From the NCBI GenBank assembly GCA_963575745.1, contig CAUYUJ010020744.1, positions 1-35,000 of the forward strand: a DNA stretch of 35,000 nt, written 5' to 3'. This stretch comes from Prorocentrum cordatum (Eukaryota > Sar > Dinophyceae > Prorocentrales > Prorocentraceae). Both the position numbers and the translations under genes were made by a program. Shown piece after piece: positions 1-8,622 of the stretch. The notes beneath the pieces were generated by a model. The model had not been told where the DNA came from. It saw only the letters and a program-made list of their open reading frames with translations, and searched no databases. Numbering within the stretch: the stretch's first letter is position 1; each line of letters begins with the position of its first letter.

Positions 1-449
1 GGCTGCATGGGCGGGCTGATCGCTGCAGCTGCAACATATGCGCCGCATCGTGAATCTTCCCCCCTGCACGTGCACTCGCGCGCGCACGCCACTCGCGCGC
101 GCGATCAGCGCGCGCGCTCTTTTTTTTTTGAAGGGCGGGGGCAACATATACGCCGTTCGACGCGCCTTATTCGCCTGCCGCGCCGCAGCAAGCACCTGCG
201 CAGTTGCGCCTGCCCGAACAGGGGGGTCGGGCAGGGCGCGAGGGTGGCCCACGTGGGTGGCGCTTGCGAAACCGCCGAGGTCTCAAACTACAAAATCGCG
301 AAACTGAGAATTGCTCAAAAAGTCCAAAATAAAAAACACTCAAACGAAACGCAAGCAGGGGAACGCAACGCAAACTGCAAAATCTAAAAAAACAACGCAA
401 AACTGCAACCGCCATTGCAACAAAAAAGATTGCGAAACTTCGACGAAGA
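1..449. other. GC-rich leader of unit 1, no gene seen
   Basis: This stretch contains alternating CG runs (about 75-118), a short T run at 121-129, and a GC-rich stretch to about 275 that becomes A-rich after 300. No frame shows convincing coding character on either strand. Alternating CG tracts are known to favour left-handed DNA; that is general knowledge, not a demonstrated function here. The unit 2 counterpart is 12038-12509. Confidence 0.6.
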
Positions 450-932
450 CACGACGACCCCATGAAAATTCCATGATTCCATGATTCCATGAAAAGTCAA
501 TGCAAATTCCATGATTCCAAGAAACCAGGACAATTCAATGAAAATTTCAGGATTCCAAGAAACAATGAAAATTCAACGAAAATTCCAAGATTCCAAGGAA
601 CAATGAAAACTCCATGATTCCAAGAAACCATGAAATTTCGATGAAAATTCAATGAAAATTCCAAGATTCCAAGAAACCATGGAAATGCAATGAAAACACA
701 ATGAAAATTCAAAGATTCCAAGAAACCATGAAAATCCAATGAAAAAATCAAAGATTCCAAGAACATTCCATGAAAATTACAAGATTCGAAGATTCCATGA
801 CAATTCCATGAAAATCCAATGAAAACCATATGATTCCAAGATTCCAAGATTCCAGGATTCCAAGAAAATTCAATGGAGATTCCATGGGAGTCCCATGATT
901 CCAAGATTCCATGAACATTCCATGAACACAAA
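450..932. repeat. ATTCCA/ATTCAATG minisatellite (unit 1)
   Basis: The stretch is built almost entirely from variants of ATTCCATGA, ATTCCAAGA and AAATTCAATG. A higher-order element containing CCAAGAAACCATG recurs at about 517, 557, 620, 669 and 718, so a spacing of about 49 bp is visible in part of the array. The long minus-strand open frames rich in F, H, G, S, W and N are a by-product of this composition and are not annotated as genes. The counterpart in unit 2 is 12510-12985. Confidence 0.85.
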
Positions 933-1329
933 AGGAAAAACCAAACAAAAAAACGAACCCACAACCAAACGACAAATAACAAACCAAACCATCAAACGCA
1001 GAACGCGACAACGCAAAACCCATTCACCAAATCCAGATCACGACTAAACTAAACCGAAAAACAAAATGCAGGGCATGCGCCCTACAAGCCTCTCTGTTAT
1101 TGGTGTGCGTCGCGCAGCGCCGCCAATTTGGAAACCCCTTGAAGTGTAGTCCGTCTGCCAGACGAGCACCTGCGGGGCGCGGGGGGAGGGGCGGTGCGCT
1201 CTCTCCCCCATCGCCCTCTTTCTGCCCGGTGCTACAACCTAAGCGCGCAGGCCTGAACATAACCAAAAAAACATGTATTTTATCGGCGCGGGCCCCGCGC
1301 ATGGGGCCCATTGGCAACCGCGGGGCCCC
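933..1329. other. Spacer between minisatellite and GTA array (unit 1)
   Basis: An A/C-rich stretch (about 935-1065) gives way to GC-rich DNA. The inverted pair GGGCCCCGC (1290-1298) and GCGGGGCCC (1320-1328) flanks 21 bases and could form a short stem. No gene was recognised. The unit 2 counterpart is 12986-13384. Confidence 0.5.
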
Positions 1330-1369
1330 AGTAAAAGTAATAGCGGCAGTAGTAGTAGTAGTCGAAGTC

Positions 1370-1408
<39 letters not shown>

Positions 1409-1476
1409 ATAGTAGTAGTAATAGCAGTAGTAGTAGTAGTAGCAGTAGTAGTAGTAGCAGTAGCAGTAGCAGTAGC

Positions 1477-1507
<31 letters not shown>

Positions 1508-1650
1508 ATAGTAGTAGTAGTAGTAGTAGTAGCAGTAGCAGTAGCAGTAGCAGTAGTAGTAGTAGTGGCAGGAGTGGTAGTAGTAGTAGTAGTAGTAGTA
1601 ATAGTAGTAGTCGCAGTAGCAGTAGTAGCATTAGTAGTAGTAGTAGTAGC

Positions 1651-1685
<35 letters not shown>

Positions 1686-1906
1686 TAGTAATAGTAGTAG
1701 TACTGGTGGTGGTGGTGGTAGTTGTAGTAGTAGTGCTAGTACTAGTAGTAGTAGTAGCAGTGGTAGTAGTAGTAGTAGTAGTAGTCGTAGTAATAGTTGT
1801 TGTTGTAGCCATAGTAAGAGTAGTAGTAGTAGTAATAGCAGCAGCAGCAGTAGTAGTAGTATTGGTAGTGGCAATGGTCGTGGTAGTGGCAATGGTAGTG
1901 GTAGTG

Positions 1907-1944
<38 letters not shown>

Positions 1945-2100
1945 GTTAGTAGTGGTAGTAGTAGTAGTAGTAGTAGCAGCAGTAGTAATAGTTGTTGTTG
2001 TTACTGTTGTTTGTTTTGGTAGTTGTGGTTTGGAGTAGTTGTAGTTGTTGCAGTAGTAGTACAAGGAGTAGCAGTAATATTAGCAGCGGTACTAAAAGTA
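1330..2100. repeat. GTA/AGT imperfect trinucleotide array A (unit 1)
   Basis: About 770 bp of AGT triplets is interrupted by AGC, GGT, AAT and TGT variants, losing regularity after about 2000. All frames are open over long distances and give homopolymer-like Ser, Val, Thr or Leu strings; these are artefacts of the triplet repeat. Local runs such as AGCAGTAGCAGT show secondary patterning. The unit 2 counterpart is 13385-14110 and differs in variant order, as expected for slippage. Confidence 0.9.
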
Positions 2101-2400
2101 GGTGTTGCCGCTCCCGTTGTATATGTAGTAGGAATAATAGTGGTACTCGTTGTTGATGTCGGTTGTGCTTTGGTTTTCGCCGTCTGTGCGGCATCGGTAA
2201 CTGTGGCAGCTCGGAGTGGTGACATGCGCAAAAGCGAACGGCCAAAACCAGATTTTTTGTTTAAGAAAAATTAAGACCATCCCCTTGATGCCAGAATCAC
2301 TTGCATGAGCGCGAATTATATGGAAACGTGCGCATCGGACCACACTGCGATGATTTTCTCACGCAGAGCAGCAATGACAAATCGAGAAACGAATGGTGAA
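2101..2400. other. Spacer after array A (unit 1), nothing recognised
   Basis: This is mixed-composition DNA with no coding frame that stands out. It leads into the degenerate 165-bp repeats. The unit 2 counterpart is 14111-14430. Confidence 0.45.
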
Positions 2401-3350
2401 CACACGTTCCGTGCGCAAGGGGCACCAATGCCAGTGCTCGCGCGGCCACGATGTTAAATCGAGAACCGAATGGCGAAACCCCAATGTGAAATTTCATTCT
2501 ATGGGTGCAAAAGACGCCCGTATACGAACCAACTATAAGTGAAAGCCCATGCAAGTTCAACATCATGCGCACAAGCCGCTGTTAAAATCGAACACGCATT
2601 TCGCAAACCAAACTTGGAATTCATGCTCCTGGTGTTTGCGCCCGTATATGAACGCGCGTGCGAGGTCGCCCCGTTGGGCGCCAAGGCGCTTCTGAACCAA
2701 TGTAAAATTGCATTCTCAAGTTTCCAGAGCCGATCATCTGAATGTCGAGTATCCGCAGCTCTACACTCAATGGGGTATGCTCGCGCGCGTGCCCGAAAGC
2801 TCGCGTCCTTGTACGTTTTTTGTTGATTTAACTCAGAAGCACAATGATGAACACCCCGTGTACAATTTCATTCCCAGGTTTAAAGAGGTGGCCATATACG
2901 AATGTGGGGATACATGCAACTCCTACGCGCAATGGAGTTTGCGCGCGTCGCCCGAAAATTCGCGCCCTTTGCAGGGTCTGATACAACGGAAACGATGTTG
3001 ACTCAGACACCCAATGGTGAACACCAATGTAAAATCCCATTCTCGGATTCCAAAGGGTGTTCATCGGAATGTGGAATACACGCAACTCTACACTCAGCGG
3101 GGTCTGCGCGCGCGCCCGAAAGTTGGGGCTTTGCGCGGTTTTGATGCAATGGAAGCAGTGTTGACGCAGAAACTCAATGGTGATAACCCAATGTAAAATT
3201 TCATTCTCAGATTCTGAGAGGTGGCCATCTGAATGCGTGGTGTATGCATCTGCGCCCAATGGAGTCTACACGCGCGCGCGCTACCGAAAGCCAGTGCCCG
3301 TGCGCGTTTTTTCTTCCCCCCAACCATCCTGTGGCGTTGGGTCCTCGTTT
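2401..3350. repeat. Degenerate ~165-bp tandem repeat, first block (unit 1)
   Basis: A block beginning with a variant of CCAATGTAAAATTTCATTC recurs at about 2698, 2859, 3025 and 3190, a spacing of 161-166 bp, with a more distant member near 2482. Within each monomer the order is the same: a TGTAAAAT box, a CTCAGATTC box, a GTGGCCATCTGAATG box, CTACACTCAATGG, a GCGCGCGCCCGAAAG box, then GATGTTGACTCAGAAAC. The monomers are strongly diverged, so this is an old satellite. The unit 2 members start at about 14728, 14893, 15066 and 15235. Confidence 0.8.
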
Positions 3351-3407
3351 TGAAGAAACGGTCACCGCGTTCCTTCTTCCTCCTGCCTTCTCCTCGCCCT
3401 CCTCCCT

Positions 3408-4650
3408 CCTGCGTTCGCATGCCTCCCCGCCACCCATTTCGGCACGCCCCCTCACGCGTTTCGTGGCACCATAGGCAGCTCCACCGAAGGCCCCGGTGGC
3501 TGCGCTCGCATGCCCCCCCACCACCCATGTCGGCACACTCCTCACACGTTTCGTGGCCCCATAGGGAGCTCCACCGAAGGCCACAGTGGCTGCGTTCGCA
3601 TGCCTCCCCACCACCCATTTCGGCACACCCCTCACACGTTTCGTGGCCCCATAGGGAGCTCCACCGAAGGCCCCAGTGGCTGCGCTCGCATGCCTCCCCA
3701 CCACACATATCGGCACACCCCTCACACGTTTCGTTGCCCCATAGGGAGCTCCACCGAAGGCCCCAGTGGCTGCGTTCGCATGCCTCCCCACCACACATTT
3801 CGGCACACCCCTCACACGTTTCGTGGCCCCATAGGGAGCTCCACCGAAGGCCTCAGCGGCTGCGTTCGCATGCCTCATCACCACCCATTTCGTCACACCC
3901 CTCACACGTTTCGTTGCCCCATAGGGAGCTCCACCGAAGGCCCCAGTGGCTGCGTTCGCATGCCTCCCCACCACCCATTCGGCACACCCCTCACAGCTTC
4001 GTGGCCCATATGAGCTCCACGGGCAACCATGCGGCATCGGCGTTAGCACGCTCCCCCCACACTTAAGGCACACACCTACACGCTTTCTGGCCCCATATGG
4101 AGCTCCACCGAAGGCCCCAGCGGCTGCGTTCGCATGCCCCCCCACCACCCATTTCGGCACACCCCTCACACGCTTCGTGGCCCCATAGGGAGCTCCACCG
4201 AAGGCCCCAGTGGCTGCGTTCGCATGCCTCCCCACCACCCATTTCGGCACACCCCTCACACGTTTCGTGGCCCCATAGGGAGCTCCACCGAAGGCCCCAG
4301 TGGCTGCGTTCGCATGCCTCCCCACCACACATTTCGGCACACCCCTCACACGCTTCGTGGCCCCATAGGGAGCTTCACCGAAGACCCCAGCGGCTGCGTT
4401 CGCATGCCCCCCCACCACCCATTTCGGCACACCCCTCATACGTTTTGTGGCCACATAGGGAGCTCCACCGAAGGCCCCAGTGGCTCCCCACCACTCATTT
4501 CGGCACACCCCTCACACGTTTCGTGGCCCCATAGGGAGCTCCACCGAAGGCGCCGGTGGCTGTGTCCGCATGCCTCCCCACCACCCATTTCGGCACACCC
4601 CTCGCACGTTTCGTGGCCCCATAGGGAGCTCCACCGAAGGCCCCAGTGGC
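3408..4650. repeat. 90-bp satellite, about 14 monomers (unit 1)
   Basis: The box GGGAGCTCCACCGAAGG recurs every 90 bp (about 3561, 3651, 3741, 3831, 3921 and onward to about 4629). Other boxes in each monomer are GGCTGCGTTCGCATGCC, CACCACCCATTTCGGCAC and CTCACACGTTTCGTGGC. One degenerate monomer lies near 4010 and shortened ones near 4480-4500. Because 90 is a multiple of three, several frames on both strands stay open and encode 30-residue repeats. I treat this as satellite DNA rather than a gene. The unit 2 counterpart is 15452-16714. Confidence 0.93.
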
Positions 4651-4789
4651 GCGGTGCCTATGAGAAGAGGGGCCTAGTTTGCGTGCCCCCTCCTTCGTCT
4701 CATATCCGTGCGGTACCCGCAGCTGCATATGGCTGGGTCCTTCGCCGGGCTATTTTTTTGTGCCAGGGAGGCGATGACAACTCAGGAAC
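4651..4789. other. Short spacer after the 90-bp satellite (unit 1)
   Basis: Unique-looking DNA links the 90-bp array to the resumption of the 165-bp repeat. It is also present in unit 2 at about 16715-16850. No gene was seen. Confidence 0.45.
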
Positions 4790-5100
4790 TCAGTGGTGAA
4801 AACCAAATGTAAAATTTCATTCTCAGGTTCTTTGAATATACAATGTACGAAACCCATGCATCGCGAGCTGCCCGTGGCGCGCGCTCGCTCGCTTGGCTTT
4901 GGGTTTGCATGTGCTTTCATATATTCCACATTCATATCATCGCCTTCTCCATCCAGGGAATGAATTTTTACATCAGGTTTTCGCAACTCGTTGTTTACTT
5001 AACATCGGGCGTTGCGCGCGCTCGCTCGCTCGTTTTGGATGTGTTGTTCGTTTTCGTATATGTCAGGTTCATATGATCACCCTTGAATGGCACGAATGGG
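4790..5100. repeat. Degenerate ~165-bp repeat, second block (unit 1)
   Basis: The CAAATGTAAAATTTCATTCTC box at about 4805 and a diverged version near 4965 are spaced about 160 bp apart. They carry the same start as the members at 2698-3190. The 165-bp family therefore lies on both sides of the 90-bp satellite, as if the latter arose inside it. The unit 2 counterpart is about 16850-17170. Confidence 0.65.
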
Positions 5101-5189
5101 TTGTTACAGTGGTTGTTTTGCCCATGTTTTTTCGAGTTATCAGCGAAATGTTGATGCACGCGCCTTTACAAAATGAGCGTAGTAATCGC

Positions 5190-5332
5190 CGTCGCAGTGC
5201 TATAGTAAAAGGGGGTCGTTCGAGTTGGAGTTGGCGTAGCAGGAGTACTCGTAGTAGTCGTAGCAATAGTATCACTAGCAGCAGTAGCAGTAGTAGCAGC
5301 AGAAGTAGTAGTCGTAGCAGTAGTAGTAGTAG

Positions 5333-5363
<31 letters not shown>

Positions 5364-5616
5364 CGCAGTCGCATCGCACATGCATTCAGGATAGACGCGC
5401 GACTGGGAGATAACAGGAGCAGTAGCAGTGTTAGTAGTAACATCAGCAGTCGTATTAGTTCCCGTAGCAGTATTACGATTCTCCTGATTAGCATCGGTAG
5501 TATTAGAAGTAGTAGCAGAAGTCGTAGTAGAAGTATACGTAGAGGTAGAAGTCTAAGTAGTAGTAGTAATAGTAGTAGTAGTAGTAGTAGTAGTAGTAGC
5601 AGTCGTAGTCGTAGTC

Positions 5617-5648
<32 letters not shown>

Positions 5649-5729
5649 CGTACTAGTCGTGCTAGTCGTAGTAGTAGTAATAGTAGTAGTGGTAGTGCTA
5701 CTACTACTACTGCTGGTAGTAGTAGTCGC

Positions 5730-5761
<32 letters not shown>

Positions 5762-5966
5762 GGAGTACATAGTAGCAGTAGTTGTAGTAGCCCAGATTAG
5801 TAGTAGTAGTAGAAGTAGTAATAGTAGTCGTAGTCGTAGTAGTAGTAAGTAGTAGTAGTGTGAGTAGTGTTAGTAGTAGTAGTAGTAGGCGTAGTAGCAG
5901 CAGTAGTAGTAGCAGTAGTAGTCGTAGTTGTAGTGTAGTAGTAGTAGTAGTAGTAGTAGCAGCAGC

Positions 5967-6037
<71 letters not shown>

Positions 6038-6066
6038 TAGTAGTAGTAGTAGTAGTAGTACTAGTC

Positions 6067-6099
<33 letters not shown>

Positions 6100-6105
6100 A
6101 TAATA
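5190..6105. repeat. GTA/AGT imperfect trinucleotide array B (unit 1)
   Basis: About 900 bp of AGT/GTA triplets, interrupted by a less regular stretch (about 5330-5560) with a CGT run near 5336-5360 and mixed sequence. The purest part is about 5940-6105. Homopolymer-type open frames on both strands are artefacts. The unit 2 counterpart, 17265-18290, is longer and contains extra non-triplet junctions between about 17870 and 18110. Confidence 0.9.
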
Positions 6106-7229
6106 CCATTGTTAGCCATGGTAGGGCCAGGGGAGGTAGGAGAAGCATCTGCGCGTAGGTGCGCACGCGCCCACACTAGAACGCACACACGCACGCGCGA
6201 ATACAACTCCGACATGCGCAGTGCTCTTCGTCGTGCTGTCTTTCGGTCTCGATCTTGCTCCGGCCTCCATGTCCATAGCGCCCCCTTTCCCACAATCGCG
6301 CCCTATTCGCCGGCCGCCGATGCAGCGGTCTTGGCCCGGGGCACCCTCTCGCTTAAGCTGGCTGACAACGATGGGCGCGGGGGGGTCAAAGATGAGCCCC
6401 CCTCATTTTCCTCGCCCCTACCTCGCTTTCCCCAGCGCCCCCCCTCCTCCAACGCGTTCCTCGCCGCGCTTGTCTCCAGCCCCTAGAGCAAAAAAAAACG
6501 CGACAGCGTGGCAGACCCTGGGCCATGCAACTCGATTTGCCAACGCATGGCCTTGATGCGCGCTCATATCGTTCATGCGAACGGCCTTCAAGGTCTAAAT
6601 TGCAATTCGTGCTTCTCTCCCCCCTCGGCAGCCCCACCCTTCTCGCCCTCTTCCTCTGCCTCTTCCTCATCCTCGCCATCCTCCTCCTAGTCCTCCTCCT
6701 ACTCCTCCGGTTCGGCCTTCCCCCCGCCCCTTCCTCCTCTTCCGCCTCCTCCGCATCGTCATCATCGTCAGCATCATCATCCTCATCCCCCTCTGATCCT
6801 CTTGGCGCTCACGCATGCAGGAGGCAACGCAACAAGCAAATCGGATGCTATATTTCTCAAACAGTCACCACTGTCGAAGCTGTGTCGCTGCAGCCGCTTC
6901 CCCGTCTCGATCGAGTGACCCTTGCCACCGTTCCCTCGCGCAACACAGCAAATCAAACCATCGAATGCCGCCGACGCGATTGTGTCGAAGCGTTGAAGAC
7001 GCTGCCGATCCGAATGAAGAGGTAGTCGGAATATGCCTCCCTTCCGTGATACTCAATCCTCCTCGTCTCCTTTCTCTCTCTTCCCCTCCACCCCAACATG
7101 TTTCTACTGCGTTTGAATCATGTTGGGGTGTAAACAAAAATCTCCCCCTCTCCCCCCTCATTGCCTTCCTCCTCTCCTCCTGCCCTCTTCCCTCGCATCA
7201 ATATGTTCTTACCGATCCAAGTTTTGTCT
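6106..7229. other. Low-copy DNA without a supportable gene (unit 1)
   Basis: The region contains a CCTCCT/ATCATC low-complexity tract (about 6640-6800) and a conserved stem-loop at 7089-7130. Short coding-like stretches appear on the minus strand around 6900-7050, but they change frame and are not continuous in either unit. A plus-strand frame over 6525-7025 passes through the CTC-rich tract and is Leu- and Ser-rich, so it is not convincing. The unit 2 counterpart is about 18290-19390. Confidence 0.4.
7089..7130. other. Conserved 12-bp stem-loop (unit 1)
   Basis: CACCCCAACATG at 7089-7100 is the exact reverse complement of CATGTTGGGGTG at 7119-7130, with an 18-base loop. The same arms and loop are in unit 2 at 19255-19296, although flanking bases differ. 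It lies downstream of the minus-strand coding remnants ending near 7230-7344, so a role near a transcript 3' end is possible. That is inference only. Confidence 0.7.
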
Positions 7230-8018
7230 GATGGCGCCGCTCTACCTCAAAGCAGCTGAGAGCTCTCAAATGCAATAACCTGGAGGCCTGTGATCTCGCA
7301 GCGCTTGCTGCCGGGCGGCGCGGCACGGGCGAGCCCCCCATGATCACTTCCTCTTGGGATTCATCCTCGATGTAGTTTTCGCTGGTTTGCTTAATGGTAT
7401 TCGGGGCGGGTTTTGGCACGGGCTCAGGCTCAAAGTCTGAACGCTGGTCTTCTTCGGGACTGGTTTTGGCACCTTGGGCTCGGGCTCGAATTCAGGTCTG
7501 CTCAACGGTCGTCTTCGGGACTGGTTCGGGCTCATTGGGCTCGAGCTCGGGCTTCTCGGCTGGGGCCCTGGGGTCCTCGCGCCGGCTCGATCGCTGTCGG
7601 CGGTCAGGGCCGCGGAGCGCTCGCACCAGGGTCCGGCAAGTCGGCGGTCGGCTCGTCGAAGTAAATTTAGGGGAGCGGCAGAGTAGTCAACGTACAAACC
7701 ATTCGCAAGAGAGTGAGTATAACGACGACGGGTGCCTGCATTGAGAAGCTGGTCGCGGGCCGAAGAGACTTGCGTGCGAACTGACATCGCACGAGCCATC
7801 CTGTTTAGAAGCTCCGAGGGCATGCTGCTGGCTGCTGGGCCATCGCCGCTGCTACTGTCGGCTGGTCGCTTCATGCGATCTGGTAGGCAATTGACGTTGT
7901 TCGGAAATCGTTTGAGCGAGAATGCCTCATGAAGAAATCTATGTCTGGTGGGATTTCCCACCTTGGGTCCATGCGAAACGCGTGGATTCCTGGATCCCCT
8001 GCCCCAGTAATGAACCAA
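7230..8018 (-). pseudogene. Pro/Glu-rich protein remnant (unit 1)
   Basis: A minus-strand frame of 224 codons opens at 8018 and stops at 7344. Its first half has mixed, protein-like composition, including an internal start MKRPADSSS and the stretch MPSELLNRMARAMSVRTQ. Downstream the natural-looking Pro/Glu-rich sequence moves from frame to frame: PELEPNEPEPVPKTTVEQT (about 7565-7505), then EFEPEPKVPKPVPKK in a second frame, then DFEPEPVPKPAPNTIKQ in a third. This suggests at least two old frameshifts inside one repetitive EPEP-KP region. The unit 2 copy shares these shifts and has an additional one-base difference (feature 19390-20123). I do not recognise the family. Unspliced introns are an alternative but would have to be very short. 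The long frame itself is a patchwork. Confidence 0.45.
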
Positions 8019-8199
8019 GCCCCAGGGGTCGGCCCAGCGCTGGCCCTGCGACGTTGTCAGAGCCTAGTGCATCGCACGTGATGCACAGCGTGTGTTTACT
8101 ATCGGTCGTCCTACCCTCATCTCTTTCTCAACTAATGGTTTCATCGCAAGGAATTGTTTAGGTGTGTTTTAGGTGCTGCTGTTTCAGGTGTTGAGTGTT

Positions 8200-8556
8200 T
8201 CACATTTGCATTGGAGGGGCGTGCACTCTTGCGCAACCCTTCCCCTGCCGCGCCCTCTCCAAGTAGATCATGTTGATCTTGGTAGCCTTGTCCAGGCACT
8301 CTGTAACCTCCCCCGCGCGGCGATGGCAAAGCAGAGATCTCGAGGACCAACACCCTCCTCCTCCGCCTCCTCCGCCCACTCCTCCCCCTTCCGATGACGC
8401 TCCTCTGATCCTGCGTCCTGTCGTGAACCCGAGGCCCTCCGCCCTCGTCCTCCACCTCCTCCACTTCCTTCTCCTGGTTACATCCTCGAGTTTATGTGAT
8501 CCCTCCTCCTCCTCTTTCCTGAAGGTTTGCTGGCTATCCGTCCCCCTGTCCTTCAT
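8200..8556 (-). CDS. Hypothetical coding-like segment (unit 1)
   Basis: A minus-strand frame of 118 codons has a basic, Glu-containing start, a Gly run produced by a CCTCCG tract, and then the mixed stretch AGEVTECLDKATKINMIYLE. In unit 2 the same segment reads on for 138 codons to 20301, because one extra C near 20405 joins it to a tail that in unit 1 is in another frame (8141 side). It lies between the Lys/Glu-rich remnant (8623-9470) and the Pro/Glu-rich remnant (7230-8018) on the same strand and could be an exon of the same ancient gene. The family is not recognised. The Gly-rich middle is low-complexity and weakens the call. Confidence 0.3.
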   Translation of the reverse strand: MKDRGTDSQQTFRKEEEEGSHKLEDVTRRRKWRRWRTRAEGLGFTTGRRIRGASSEGGGVGGGGGGGGCWSSRSLLCHRRAGEVTECLDKATKINMIYLERARQGKGCARVHAPPMQM

Positions 8557-8587
8557 TCCTCCTTCTGCTCTTTCTGCTCTTTCGCTC

Positions 8588-8605
8588 CCGTTGCCATTTT
8601 GGCTC
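8588..8605 (+). promoter_or_regulatory. Spliced-leader-like sequence (candidate relict, unit 1)
   Basis: The stretch CCGTTGCCATTTTGGCTC matches the core of the dinoflagellate spliced leader as I remember it (CCGTAGCCATTTTGGCTC) at 17 of 18 positions. The final AAG of the leader is absent: the next bases are GCATG, and the ATG at 8608 opens an 81-codon plus-strand frame including its stop. Dinoflagellate genes re-integrated from spliced mRNA are known to carry such relict leaders. The unit 2 copy at 20748-20765 has one more mismatch, so it is not being preserved there. Coding evidence around it favours the minus strand, so its relation to a gene is unclear. Confidence 0.5.
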
Positions 8606-8622
8606 GCATGCCCTGGGAACCT

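Noticed and set aside
497-1023. Minus-strand frames rich in Phe, His, Gly, Ser, Trp and Asn over the ATTCCA minisatellite
   Set aside because: They follow the minisatellite composition exactly and their length differs between units through indels.
1024-2064. Very long open frames made of Thr, Val, Ser or Leu strings across GTA/CTA arrays (also 5553-6293, 13294-14259, 13330-14184, 11391-12128)
   Set aside because: All frames of a three-base repeat stay open; the proteins are single-residue strings with no start context or conserved flanks, and they change between units.
3408-4650. Possible CRISPR array
   Set aside because: Monomers are repeated over their whole 90 bp without unique spacers of constant size, there are no cas genes, and the DNA is eukaryotic.
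8588-8610. Complete spliced-leader RNA gene
   Set aside because: The final AAG and the following donor site of the leader gene are missing, so at most this is a relict leader.
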